This document shows positions 34,901 through 48,200 of a DNA stretch of 64,000 bases, one piece after another (position 1 is the first letter of the stretch; the number at the start of each line of letters is the position of its first letter). The position numbers and the translations under genes were made by a program. The notes under the pieces were generated by a model. It saw only the letters and a list, made by a program, of their open reading frames with translations. It was not told the origin of the DNA and did not search any database. Source of the stretch: Burhinus oedicnemus (Eukaryota > Chordata > Aves > Charadriiformes > Burhinidae); the NCBI GenBank assembly GCA_008921705.1, contig VFFE01007088.1, forward strand, positions 1,258,809 to 1,322,808, given 5' to 3'.

Positions 34901-37047
34901 GATCACTGCAGCCTGAATTTATATCCGCTTAAATGGTCCTAGAATCTCGGGCACAAAGATATTAGTCAGGTGCCTTAGTCTCATATGTGCTCCAACGAAA
35001 GTAATGGGTGCCTTTGAATAGTTCATGTAACAGGCAGTTTATTTATGCTTGGCAAGATGCACAGAGATTCGACCTGAGTGGAGAGTGAGCTTTGCCATTG
35101 ACAACTTAGGTGTCAGTAGACTTTCAGGCACATCGGAAGTTAAGGAGAAGTCTTTGTGTTGTAAAGGATGGTCTGATTCACCTAGCTTTTTATGTGTTTC
35201 AGGTACAGTTGACTGTATTCCCACTTAAAAAGTACTTAGTCTCTGTCTTTCACCATAAAAGTAAGCTCAAATATATCATAGTTCTTACTGCTGTTGTGTA
35301 TTTTAAAGACTCATTCTGAGATGCTACAAAGAACTGTGATAGTAGTAGCTCCTATTGGAAGTTCATGTTCAGTGTCTTGACAGAGTTGGAGAAACCAGAT
35401 TTAGTAAATTCCCCAGATTTAATAAAACCCCTTGTTTTTGTTCTAACAGTGGAAACGTGAAGGATTTCAATGATAACACCAAGGCTGATTGCTTTACCGT
35501 GTTTATTTTGTGTTGAACTGAACCTTTACTAAGGTAGATAACCACATTTTTCTCCAACATATCAGCACAATATAAAGCTGTTACGTAACTTGCTACAAAA
35601 AGCATTTACAGAAGTCTCTGAAGGGAACAAAGGTGCTAGGAGATGTAGGCACTCTGGGTTAAAAGCTAGAGAAAATCTCAGAAGACCTTACTGTATATCC
35701 ATTTTCTTTTTCCATTGATTTTGAAGTGTGTTTGATGTGCTTCACCAAAAATTCTCATTTAATATGTCTGTATAATGGAATGTGGATGGGATTTAGGAAG
35801 AACACAGATGTTTGCAAAGATCACAGAAGGGCATGAGGAAAATACCGTTTGGTTTGGGTTTGGTTTTGCTGATATAAACCATAATCATAAATGTATCCCT
35901 GGAATTTACATATGGTGGTACTTGAAAAAGGTAAAAGAGAGAATGCTCGTGTCTTCCTTAGCTCAGCAACTGAAAGGTAAGGTTAAAGAAAAGAGAACTA
36001 AATACTGGATTTGATGAATTTGCCTGTACACCCATAATTACTTTCCTGTAGGACGCCGTTGTGTACCCAGCAGTTAACTCTGAAAACCTGCAAGATGGAG
36101 CGAATGTTTTCTGTGAGGCTTGTTCACTGTAAGAAGACAGACTAATGTTATTTTGTTCTTGCTTGTGTATGCAGTTGCAATGTGTATGACAGAAGGCTTG
36201 CAACAGTATAGCAGTTTTATTTGGCTGCTGTCATAACTGATAAATACTGATATAACATGCGTAGGCTCTGTTGTGGTTGTTTCTGTTCTGATTTTTATCA
36301 ACTTTTCAGGGAAGCCTTTCTTGTCTAACATAGCTTCATATCTTGGTGGATTTTGAAACTAGACAAGTGATTGATGATAGAGTGGGAGACGTTCCTAAAT
36401 GCAGTTGTCTGAATCTCTTATTTTTTTTCTGTGGGTGGATTTTGCCTGTGAAGAATATTGTTTTCATTTGCAGGGGGTGGGAATAGCATATAATATCATG
36501 AGGATTTTTTTGGTGTACTTGTTGTATATTCATAGTTGGGCATTCCTCTGGGCTAGTGTGTGTATAAGGAGTGGATGATTTCTTGGTGTCTTGGTATGCA
36601 ATCTCTGTAAACCAGAAAATGTAGAAAAGGAAGGGAATCAAGTTGTTACTTCAGTCATTTTCTTATCTGAGCTGTGGCTTAATTTGATTCAAATGCAATC
36701 TAGGGAAATTTCAAAGGCGGAAAAAAAACCCCAGCAAAAACTAAATTCTTTTTGTGGCAGAAGAATTCTTGTAGCTGTAATTTAATGAAACATCAAGTGT
36801 ACTATTGAAACTGAAGCAGAATGCAGATATGTAAGTAACTGTATATTGGTAAGAGATTACTGTAGTTGGCTGTGACTGGAGAAGGGCATGGGTGCCTGAA
36901 AACTTTTCCAAACAAATTAGCTGCTCTAGTATAAGAAATTATCTCTTTCTACAAACCTTGTCCTTGCTCAGTTTAGTTTTCAAATACAACAGTCTCCGCA
37001 ATACCACGCTGAAACAGAATGAGAAAAGAATATTTCCATTGCATGTG

Positions 37048-37152
37048 GAGGTGGTGGGGGTTTTTTTGTGGTGTGTGGTGGTGGTGTTTTTTCTTTTATT
37101 TTTTTGTTTGTTTGTTTGTTTGTTTTTGTTTTTTTTGTTTTTTTTTTTGTGA
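37048..37152. repeat. G/T-rich low-complexity tract with (TTTG)n
   Basis: GGTGGTGG and TGTGGTGG segments run into a T-rich tract with a (TTTG)n core around 37104-37126. It lies in SBF2 intron 1. Frames translated across it are low-complexity Phe/Val strings. Confidence 0.9.
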
Positions 37153-39921
37153 GGTAAGGCTGTCTCGAGAATCTGCTTGGAGGCAAAAAACCCAACACGA
37201 ACAGTATTTTTTTGCTAGCATGTCTTCCTAAAATGTATTCAAGCAGTTTCTTCTAATATATAATGTTGACTAAAAGAGTTATTTTTATTTCTGTATTCAC
37301 TATAATTTTGGAGAAATCTTAAAATCAGTACAGATCAGTATAACTCTTCTTTCCTTCAAATGTCTAATGAATATCTCTAAAGAACTTGGATTTGAAACTC
37401 TTTGCTTACTTGGTCTTGCTGTCATAATAACAGCAGCAATAAAAATATTTTTTTTAGTTTTGTTTGTTTTTAGCCTTTCAATTTAAATCAAGATGTTCAT
37501 GGAGGCTGAATGTTTATTCTGTAAGCTATCTTCCTTTGTCCTAAAATGTGAGGATGCAGATTCTGTTGAGGGAAGTAGCATTTCATATCTTTGGGGATAT
37601 TTTAAGACTAAATTGCAGTAAAGAAACTCTTCCCTTTTCTGTCCTGGATTAACTTTGTGGATTATCTAACAAAAAGACACTTTTCCTGCAGCGTATTCAT
37701 GGAAAACAGTTTGTTATGCAAGCCTGAATACTATTTAAGCACTGGCCTTCTATAACCGCAAGCATATTTTTCAGTGGGGGGACAATGAGAATGACATTTA
37801 ACTCCTCCAATGTCACAAACATAATAGTCTTTATCTTGTAACACTGAGGAAGATACTTACACTGCTATGGTAGTTCATTGGCATGAATTTAAAATACTTT
37901 CCCAGCTACTGGTACTTACAAAGTAAAAAACGAAGGAAAACCACAGTCACTGTGGAATCATTTCAAAATCTGGAGCAGTAGATTCACTGTTCAACCTTGA
38001 TAAACTTTAGTGAAAGTTATATCTTACAAATATGTACTGGTAGTTAGGAAGTCTTCCTTTGATTCATCTCTTCTTTTACTCCTCCTTTGCAGAAACAAGA
38101 GATTTTCAGGCTCCTTGCTAGTGAAAAAAATGTATTTCTAACAATAACACTATCATTATTGATGAGATTAATTTTCTTCTGCTTGGTGTTTTGTTACTTG
38201 TATTCTAGTTATATGTATTTGTTGAAATAAATTATTCCTTTGGTGTCAGTCGTATACTCTAAAGTCAAGGACAATCCAATTAGTGCTGATTGGGATTTGG
38301 CAGCTAAATCCCTGCTCAATGAGCCAAGAACATGCTTGTTATTGCTTATCTGTTAGTGACTAGATAATATCGTGATTCCATGTCTCTAATGTTTACGGTT
38401 CTCAATTCTCAGTCTTCTGCAAATTGTATAATAAGAAAAAATGGAATCATTGAACACAGTTTGAATTCTGTTTGCTTTATAGTAGTCTTGTGCTCAAGGT
38501 AACAACAAAGTAACTAATCACAAACTTTCCACTGAAGTGGACACAGGTAACAGACCCTTAGTACTGCAGCCAAAACCAGTAGTTGGTGACAGTACAGTCT
38601 GAGGTTTTGTGTAGCTGTAGTAGAGGAATACTAATATACAAAAAATACAAAATCATCATAATTCTGGATACAAATTCAGGACAGCTGCATACAAAACCAC
38701 ATTGGACCCTGGGAGACCTCAATGGATAAAAAGAGACAAAGGGATGTTATTGGGGTTACAAAATCAATTGGAGGAGGGGGGAAAAACAAAGGTAGGAATA
38801 ACGTCCTTTTAATGTGGTTCGTATGTTGTTTCCTAGGATTTAAAAACGCAGAACCCAGAAAATTCCCTGTCTGACACTTGGATAGGTCTTCAGCAAGGCT
38901 AGAAACTTCTTTTTAAACGGTAGACTTATATGTTGGGTCTAATGGAATAGTAACTGGAAGGAAGATGACACATTCCGGCAGAATATTTCTCAGATACTTG
39001 CGGATTGAAAGGAAGGACAACTCTTCTTTCTAGAGTCTTGACTTCAGTTGTGGAAAATTGTGCTTTGGAAGATGTGCTTCGTTGAGCTACTTTTGCTAGA
39101 TGCCATAAATACTAATGCCGGGAGTATTGAGTGCTGTCGGTTGGCAGCGTCCCCTTCAGGCTCTGTAGTGGGCTGCATATTGCTTCGTTGTGGTTTGGGA
39201 ACCCTTGCTCTGTAAGACAGTGGCCACTCTTCCTGCTTACTCTGTTTGGCACGTTCTGGTATTTTAAAGTTCTTTCTGTCTTCTAGTTTGGTTTTCTAGG
39301 TTTAAACCAGAAGAATCTCTGACCTTAGTGTCTCTCTGTCCCTCCTTCCCTCCCTTCTCTCTTTATCTGTTTAGCCATTTTTATCTGCTCTGTGGTTTTC
39401 TGAGATGGAAGTCATCTTGTCCACTCAATCTGATTTATTGTGATTTTCATCTTTAAATAAATATCAGTTCATCACATAAACACGAAGGCCAGGTTTCATC
39501 CCTGCTATTAATTTTGGGCCTAAAAGAGTGTTTGCTAGTATTTTAGTTTAGGCAAAAAAGTCCTTTTCCCTAGTCTTATTTCTTAGAAACAGGAAAAGTA
39601 TTTGACGTGAAGTTTTCTGAAATAATTGAGCTAGAGACAGATATTAAGCATTGAGACTTAAGATGGTACATCTACTTTGGCTAAGGAAGAAATAATTGAA
39701 AATAATTATAGAATGAGAGGTTAGAGCACCCTTAGTAATGCTTATGGCTGTTAGCTATTTGCATATCTAAAAAACATTGCTCTCATGTTTCTTCCTCTTT
39801 TCTTATAACTGCACCAGTTATAGCACAATAAACCTTTTAGCTCGATTGCTGCATTGTTAAACTCTTTCATATTTTAAATTTGTACGTTTAACACATGCAT
39901 TTGTGCTTTGGATAAAGAAAT

Positions 39922-40122
39922 AGAATTGCCTAGGTTGGAAAGGACCTTTAAAATCATTGACTCCAACCATCAATGTAACACTGCCAAAACCACCACTGAA
40001 CCATGTCCCTCAGCACCCCTGTCTTTCAAGTACCTCCAGGGATGGTGATTCAACCACTTCCCTGGGCAGCCTGTTCCAATGTTCGGTAACCCTTTCAGTG
40101 AAGAAATTTTTCCTAATATAAA
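39922..40122 (-). mobile_element. short CR1 3' fragment, minus strand
   Basis: About 200 bp matches the CR1 3' end in reverse, starting with the AATTGCCTAGGTTGGAAAGG tail-proximal block. It then shows a short coding remnant containing [26 protein letters not shown] on the minus strand. The octamer tail is degraded. It sits within SBF2 intron 1, opposite to the gene's sense. Confidence 0.88.
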
Positions 40123-43100
40123 AAAAACCAAACCAAACATAAGTAGATATAAATAAAAAATACAGATGCTCATCCTTTTTGTTGACTTTTGTTCTATGAA
40201 TTGTAAATATAATTCCTAAGTGGCAGTAAGCATAAGCTGACTGTATGACTAACAAAATACTCAAGACTTTTTCAAAAGGACAAAATTGTGATCTTGAAAT
40301 ACTGTTGAATGAGCATACTGTACTTTTTAAACAACAGTAAATTAGGAAATTGTGTTTTTTAAATGCTGTTACACAGGGTGCTTTTCATAAAAATGCAAAT
40401 TGCAGTTGCATTAAAAAAATTAAGAAAGCCACACACTTTGTTCCTGCAGAGCTGTTTCTTCATAGTCTCTTTTCCAAGAAAAATAGATAGTTGTACGAAG
40501 CTTGTGGAGTGACTAAGCTGTTACTGTTCTATATTGTTAGTATATGCTATTTTTAAACTAACAAAAATCATTCTAGTAGAAGTTACAGGAGGATTTCAGT
40601 TTTCTTTCTTTTTGATTGGTAACTTGTGAAGAAAGAAGTAGCTGTCATATTTTTGAAGAACTTAAGAATTTCTAAAAAAAAATTTAAATGGGAAATTGAT
40701 TATACTTTTCCTTTGTAAAACACAGATTTAAAACCACATTTTTTTCCTTATTACATTGGTAATTTAATCTGTTTCTAGTCTCTTTCAGGTTGTAAGTTTT
40801 TAGAACCTTCAGTTTGTGAGAAATTTTTTTCTTCACTGTTTTTTGTTTAGTGATGGACACAGCTCTCAGTACTGATCCTTTAAGAGCTGGTAGTGGGTGC
40901 TGATGTGGTTGACTGAAAATTGTTACTGAATTTGTTGTGTCCAGTAGAGGGTCTGGATTTGCCCTTGATATTCTCTTCTTTCTCAGATTTTAAAACTGAT
41001 AGTATACCCTGGAGGTGGCTTTTGTGCGGTTCAGAAGGTCATTTGGTAAAGCCATGGATCCTTCTGGAAATTCCTGGTGCTGAGACTGGCATGCTTGGGA
41101 GGACTTCTAGGCAGAACTTGCTTTTTGTAAAGTGGCTTAGCCTGGGGCCTCTGCCTGAGCAATAGATTGTGCCTGACTGCAACTGAGGAACTAGTTGGAA
41201 TTCTCTGTTAGGGGAGGGAAGACCTGCTGCCTGAGCATTGCCTTTGACTTTGGGATTCACCCCATGTTTCTTAGAAATACAATTAATGAATCATTCTTAT
41301 TTTATGCTTTTGAGGAGCTACTTGCTTTTATAAAATAGGAAACTAATTCATGTGTGTTTCTCATGATCTGCAAGTTTCAGCAATGGTAGAAAGCCCAAGG
41401 TTTGGAATGGGTGCTTTTAACAGTATTTCCAAAACAGGTAAGATAACAAAGCATATGCACAGAATGAAGTGTTGTTTTCTGTGGTAATAAACAGTCAGAG
41501 TTTAGAGTTCGTGTTCAGAAATTCATGCAAGTTCTAAGTGTTCAAAGTGCTGCAGAGTTGTTTCCTCTCTACATATTTTATAGTTGCTAAAACTTAAGTG
41601 CTTCTTTTAAGTAGCAAATTCTGATCCACGTTGCTAAAGTGAACTAAGATAATGCCTGTGGAAGTCTCAGATTTGCCCTTTAGCTGGAGGCAACTGCCCA
41701 TACAGCAACTTTCAACACTTGTGCCAGTTCCTTGCTAGTTCTACTAGTGAGCTGAGGTTTTGACTCAAGCTGCCCTTAAATGTTCTTTCAGCTGAGACAC
41801 CTGGATTTGTATTGACATGACTGAGGCATGGGGGATATGTTCCCTTTTTCCAGCTCTGAGAGGCTGATCATTTCCAGCAGAGAAGCAGCAAAAAGAGTGA
41901 GAACATCCCAACCATCTCAGTTATACCAGGACTAGAGTGTCAAAGCTGTGGTGTGTCAGCTGTGATGGCATTATAATTCAGCAGGACAGCCAAAGCAAGT
42001 GTCATGTTTTTTTAGTTACAGGCAACTGAAAAGAAAACAAAACCATAAAGCACCACATGTTTGTGATTTGGAAGTCAAAACTCTTCTTTCAAAAGATTCT
42101 CTTTCCTGTTTAATTAATCTGCATAAATAATGATACCAGGTTTGCCACTGAGCAAACAGTGTTGATTTAAGCAGTGATACTTTTGTAAGGTTGTTGTTTC
42201 AGTACTGTGTTTTCCAAATATTTTGTTTATAGTGTTTATTATGAAGAGAGATGAGATCATACATATTTAACAAAAAAATCTTTGTGGAGGCTGTTTTTAT
42301 TATTTTGTTCTCTTTTGCCACATGGCATCTTTTTGGAAGAGGCAAGGCTGTCACTGAAGCATTTGATTTTTTGTGAGAGAGTGGTCTTGAAAAGTATCCA
42401 GAAAACACACTTTCTACCTTTCTGACCTTGTGAGATGTTTTTGCATTTTTAAGAAAACTGTTTGTTTACGTGTTTGCTTACGTGTTTCTTTTTCTTTCTT
42501 TTAAGAAAATATGGTCCAGTTTTTTAGTAAATGGCAACTTTTTAGAAAATTGCAGTTCAAGAACATGTGGCTTCACTAGTCTAGTCTCTAGACATAATCA
42601 TTGATAGTCATAGCTGCTCTTGTTGGCAGCCTAGTTGAAGACAGAAGGTAACACATCCGTACTTAATTCTAACAAAAATGAGGATTGTTCCTCACTACAA
42701 TGAGATAAGATTTTAGAGGCCTAACTCAGAAGACTATTGTTTTCATATTCTGTTGTTTTCTTGATAATAGGCTTACCATTATTTGAAGTTAGAAAACCCA
42801 GAGGTAAGATTTATGTAAAAGTAGTAATAATAATAATTAAAACAAGTCTTAACTTGGACTGGACCTATAGTGTCATGTCTTATGGAAGTCACCTTGCAGA
42901 TATTCCCTCTCCCAGAGTTGTGATGGCTAAAGATAGGATGCTGAAAAATAAAAACTCTGTAACTCCTGTCTTCCTTATCTTCCTTTGTTACAGAGTTGTG
43001 CGTGTTCTATTTATTCTTGGCCAGTGTGCCTAAAGTTATTATAAAGTTTGTGGGTTGCATTGTCTCCCATTGCCTAACCTCTTTCTTCCTTCCCCTCTGT

Positions 43101-44119
43101 CCCTCAAAAAATTTTTCTTGTTTCAGGTTTCTTGTAAAACTTAGGTCATGGCTACTAATAAAATACTTCGAAATCCTGAAGCAGAAGACTCTTGAACTGC
43201 AGCATATAGTTCTGAATTAAAAATTAATTCCTGTTTTATAAAGACCAATTTTTCTCATTCTTCTTCAGGTTGAAAAAAACCCCCAAGGGTAAATATTTTA
43301 ACAGAATATAAAAATTGATCAGATATTCTGATCAGTTTCTGTTATGCATCCTTAAGTTTGGTAATCAACTTTGTCATCCAACTATCTGATTTTTCGATGT
43401 TTTCTGTTAAACTGCACAGGGTTTGTAGCAAGAATTATTATTCTGCAAAACTCTTCAACCCCAAAAGGATGAGCATATGGCTTCTGTGAAAAATCTGATA
43501 TAGAGGTGTCCAACTTTAAAGAAAAAATAAGTCCCCATATGAAGTCTAGAAATGAGCAGTAGTTACTGAGCAGTAGGAATCCCTGATTACTTACTGTCTA
43601 AATCTGGTGTGTACTCACTACCTAATATTAACTGTGCTTTCTAAAGGTTTGAAAATAGATTTGCAGAAACCAAAACATAAACCTCTGTTTTATTAGATTT
43701 ATTTGATTTATGGTTTTATGAAGGCTCTGCATCTTTTTTTATTCTTATGTATTTTACAGTTACCAAGAAGAGATTTGGACTATAGTAATCTTAATATAGT
43801 TGTACAAAGCATCATTTGCTTTTTACAGTTTTTACGGCAGATGATCAAAGATTTTGTCAACATTGTCTTGCTGATCATAATTTTCAGTGAATTTTCATAC
43901 CTGTGGCTTTTTAAAGCATCTAAGCTGTTGCTAGTTAAATGCTAGGAGTCTCAAGAGTTATGATTAGGTTAGAGGATAGAAGCAAGTGGTCACTATTCAT
44001 AGGCAAAGTTGGTAGCATGGACTCCCGAAGTTAATTTTGCAGTCCTTTTTTGTTCAACTTGTAAATATCTGGTAAAAAGAGAGGTGGAATAGTTGGGGGA
44101 TGAGACTTGCAGATGATTT

Positions 44120-44138
44120 AAAAAAAAAAAAAAAAAAA
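44120..44138. repeat. poly(A) run (19 nt)
   Basis: This is a pure A tract in intron 1 without a recognisable retroposed body upstream. Confidence 0.9.
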
Positions 44139-44499
44139 TTCATTCAGGATAGCTGAATCTAAAGCTTATGGTGAAGGGCTCAGAAAGAGCTTGTGATACT
44201 GAGTGACTAGATGTTAAAATTTTGAATGAAATGCAGTATTGATAAATATAAGCTAAAGTACAAGTGGTAGAGAGAAAAGATGGTCTTAACATACATTCAC
44301 AACAATGATCTCTAATTTAGCTATTGTCACTTAATGAGAAAGTTCTTAGAATTTGTTAGGACAGTTCTCTGTAAACATCATCTTAATATCTGGTGATAAT
44401 GGCAACAATAAAATCGGAAATAGACAGTATGGAATTGTGGGGAAAAAAACCCACCAGAAAACATGGTGGTGTTGGGACTTGTAGCCCAACAGGAATGGA

Positions 44500-45140
44500 T
44501 TAGTCCTGAATCTTAAGAAAGACTGAGTGTGGAGTCACCTGGTCCATTCTTCTCCCCCAAGGCACAATTAGCTGTAGGCTTTGCTGGTCAGGATGGATGT
44601 TTAACTCATTCTTAAGAACCCTCAATAACAGCACTTTCACAACCGGCTTTGTGAGTCTGTTCCAGTGTTTCTCTGCCTGACTGTAAGAAGGGTTTTCATT
44701 GTGTTTGACTCAAGTGGTTTTTGGTACATTTTTAAGCCTGTTATTACTCTTCTCCTTGAAGTGTGGTGACCAGACTGGATGTGGTAACTTACATGAAATC
44801 TTACCAAAACTAAGAGTGAGACTGTTATTTGCTGGTTATACAGGCAGTTCCACATGTGTAGACATCACTGATTTTTTTATTTTATTTATTTATTTATTTT
44901 AAATTTTCAATGTCACAACACTGAGGGTCACTTTGTGGTCTACTTTAACCTCTACAGCCCTTTGAACCAAACTGATGACTATTTGGCCATCCCATATATG
45001 TGCAATCAGCTGTTCTGACCTAACTGCAGCTTTGCAGTTCACCTTAGTCATACTTGAATGTTTCTTCATAACTTTTTCCAGTCTTTCAAGATCACTTTGA
45101 ATTCTTATCTTGTCCTCTAACGTGCTTATTACCTGCATTT
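44500..45140 (-). mobile_element. ancient CR1/L3-type relic, minus strand
   Basis: Degenerate similarity to the old amniote CR1 3' region can be seen in reverse. It includes the block around the CTGTTCCAGTGTTTCTCTGCC motif (44657 on), GTAAGAAGGGTTTTCATTG, and CTTTCAAGATCACTTTGAAT near 45084. A short (ATTT)n tract at 44872-44905 interrupts it. No coding capacity remains. Boundaries are approximate. Confidence 0.6.
44872..44905. repeat. (ATTT)n microsatellite
   Basis: ATTT repeats lie within the ancient CR1 relic. Confidence 0.85.
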
Positions 45141-45203
45141 TCTGAAAATAATTAATAATTTTTGTGTATATATAGAAAATACTTGTGTGTGTTTATATAT
45201 GCT

Positions 45204-45218
45204 TATATATATATATAT
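45204..45218. repeat. (TA)n microsatellite
   Basis: A short alternating TA tract in SBF2 intron 1. Confidence 0.85.
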
Positions 45219-48200
45219 GAACAGCTTCAGTTATGTTTTGTGTTTCAGCCTGTAGTGCCTTTAATCAAAAACAAAACAAAAAACACCCCAAAACAAAAAC
45301 AGACCATTGAACCCCATAATGACACGCATATCATAGCTGGGAGATAAAATGAATGCTGCTGTAAATATGATTGAATGTGTGTAATGAGTAGATTTGCAGA
45401 AAGTATATTCAGTTGATGTTCCTAGGCATATTAAATTTGAGGTGCTTTGTGGTATATTTAAATAGGGTTATATTTTAAGAGTCAGGGAACTTGGAGAAAC
45501 AATTTAGCAAATTATTCCATAAACAACAGAATTAGTGGCATCTTTCTGCACATTTTGTCTTTTGTCTTGAATGTCCCTAGTAGTGTTGCTGCTGGAACAG
45601 CAACAGGGTGTCTTGAATATTAACTTTTTTCAAATAAGTGTCACTGGACAATATTTATTTGGCTTAAAGGCAGTCAATCACATAAACCTTGCTTCTGTAG
45701 GAAACCTATCTGAAAGTAGCATTCTTACTTGCAAGAACATGATTTACTGTCACTTGAAAGAATATCTGTTTTTCTTTGTAATAGACACATTATAGTATGC
45801 TTCAGTTAATATTCTCGGCCTGCCACAACCTCAGAAGGGGGAGGTTATGTTCTATTAATTTATTACGGGCTCATAGTCAAGTGGCATTTAATTGTTTGCT
45901 AAGACATGCATGCAGCTCTGTTTTCTTCAATTATGCTCTAATTTCAAACAATCAGTTCCTTCAGTTTCTTACAACTGCAAAGTAGAGATTGAGGATTTTT
46001 TAAAATTATTATTTTTACTGCTAATGGTGCGTGCAATGGAAATGCATTTTGACGTGTAAAATCTTGGCAGTGTAGCTTATTTATGAGACGAAGATGCCAG
46101 TAAGGAAATAGGTGATTTAGCACGTAAGCACAGAATCATACTTTATTCTTGCATTACAGTTTTAAAAGAATTATCTAAGAAACGGAAAGAACATGCTCGT
46201 TTAAAATCACAAACTGATGTTTATTGTAAGCCTTTCTATTTGTTGATGTCTTTTTGTTTTAGTCATGTAAGTATTTAATAGCATTTGCAGTACTTGTAAT
46301 TTGCGGTACCATGCTTAGAGATCAGGTGAAATAATGTTATGCTACATAGGCAAAATATAATTAATGCTCTACAAAGTTCAGCTTTAGTGAAGACTACTAG
46401 TGTTAGAAGAAATACAGATACACAGTAACACTTCTGATGTTTCGATGTTCACATGTATAGACTTAAAATAAATTTGAATACAACATTATTTTTCAGCATC
46501 TCTTATAAAGGATTATGTTCTTTGTGTTGATTCCCTGCTTAATTAAAGTCACTCTGGCAGCTGTGTTCTTAGGGGAGGAGGGAACAAAATATGCTGTTAA
46601 CCTTTGAAAGCCAGAACACAAACAAATAGTGTTTAACTTGTGGATGTTTCAAACAATGGTGTTAATTTTGATTTGCCTTTTTGAAGTAGACCCATTCTTT
46701 TTGTTCTTGTTTCGGAAGCTAAATATATTGTTTGGAACTTTTGTGCAGCTGTGAAGAACAAAGTTTGTCATGCAGTAGTTTAGTAAGATGACATCATGAG
46801 ATGATTTTGACTACTGTGGCAATCTGCTTGCGTTTGCCCTTGTGTAAGCGTGATCACTGGCATGTATTTGTTTCCATTTGGTTTAAATCAAGTAAGCATT
46901 GATGGAATTGCATTCTGTGGCTATTTATTTGATCCTGTTGTTCTGGGCTATTGTTATTTTGACCGGAAAATCATTCTACGCAATCTCTTTCCAGTTTGTT
47001 CTCCTAAAAGGTGCTCCAGGTAAGTCCTCTTATCTTCAGACAGCAGAGCATTCCAGTAAGGCTGTGTCCAGCTGTCAGTGGGTAACTCGGGGATGTTTGA
47101 ATGGTGACACGCCAGTTCTTTGAAATTCTGGCATGACAGAAGGCCAGTAACTGCAGAGCCTTCCTCATGCTCCCCCCTGCCCATCCCTGGCTTACGGAGT
47201 ATTGGAGAACGCAGAGCAAAAAGTGTCTAAGCACTTGGGGCCAAACTCTCTTGAGGTCATCTTATATTGCTTTACAGTACTGGCTTACATGTACTTGTGT
47301 GGGGTTTAGCTGGTAGAAATGATGACCAGCCTGAACATTGGCATTAATGCCATTCCGGCAGGTGGATAAGGAGCTAATTTTTGCTAAATACATATGGGCC
47401 ATAAGATATGCTCACACTTACTGGAAACTTTGTTTTTGCTGTGTTTTTAGTCTATAGTTGGTCCAGACAAAATATTTGGCCTAACAGGATATGTGAATCA
47501 TTCTTCTTTGTAAGGCTTCATTTATCATCTGTGTTCTGAAAATGTTTTGTATGAGGGAAAAATTGAATGCCCTCAGAAATTTTATTGTTAACGTGCGTTT
47601 TTACAGCTGTTAGTTAAAAATCCTGCTTTGGTAAGATCAAAATATTATTTAATTGTTTTAGCCTGTTGGAACCACAGGAAATATACAGGGTGGGAAACTC
47701 CCAAATGACTCGTCACTCTTCATCACCTGTAGGTGAGCAATGGCATACATACTTAAAAAAACCCACAAACCCCAAATCTTAGCAGCTGGTTAGTTCTGGG
47801 AAAAAAAGAGAAGAAAAGTTGCTCCTTTATCCTTTATGCATTGCTGGTACTTATGCTTTGAGTAGAAAACATGCTTTAAAATTTCCTTTATCAATGCAAA
47901 AATACATGTACAGTACAAAATTGACTTTAAGGATTGAGTGGACAGATTGACTTGTGTTGTTTTTTTTCTTTGTAGTCTGGTTTTAAATGATACTAAGGGC
48001 ATGTGCATGTGAATGCAGGTGAGGAGGGCACTGTCTAAAATTCCATATTGACTTTCAATGTGCATCTGGCTACCTGAAGGAATGTGGCAGTTGCTATGAA
48101 GTTGAGGGGAAAATTATGTTCTAGTAGACTGTTGAGGTGACCTTCCAGTCACAAAATTCTGTAAGTTTTGAACAAATTTTAAATTAGATATGACATCAGG

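Noticed and set aside
47004..47030. Possible micro-exon between TTTCCAG and CCAG|GTAAGT
   Set aside because: The splice-like signals flank only about 25 nt and the encoded residues do not match SBF2. Such pairs occur by chance in introns.
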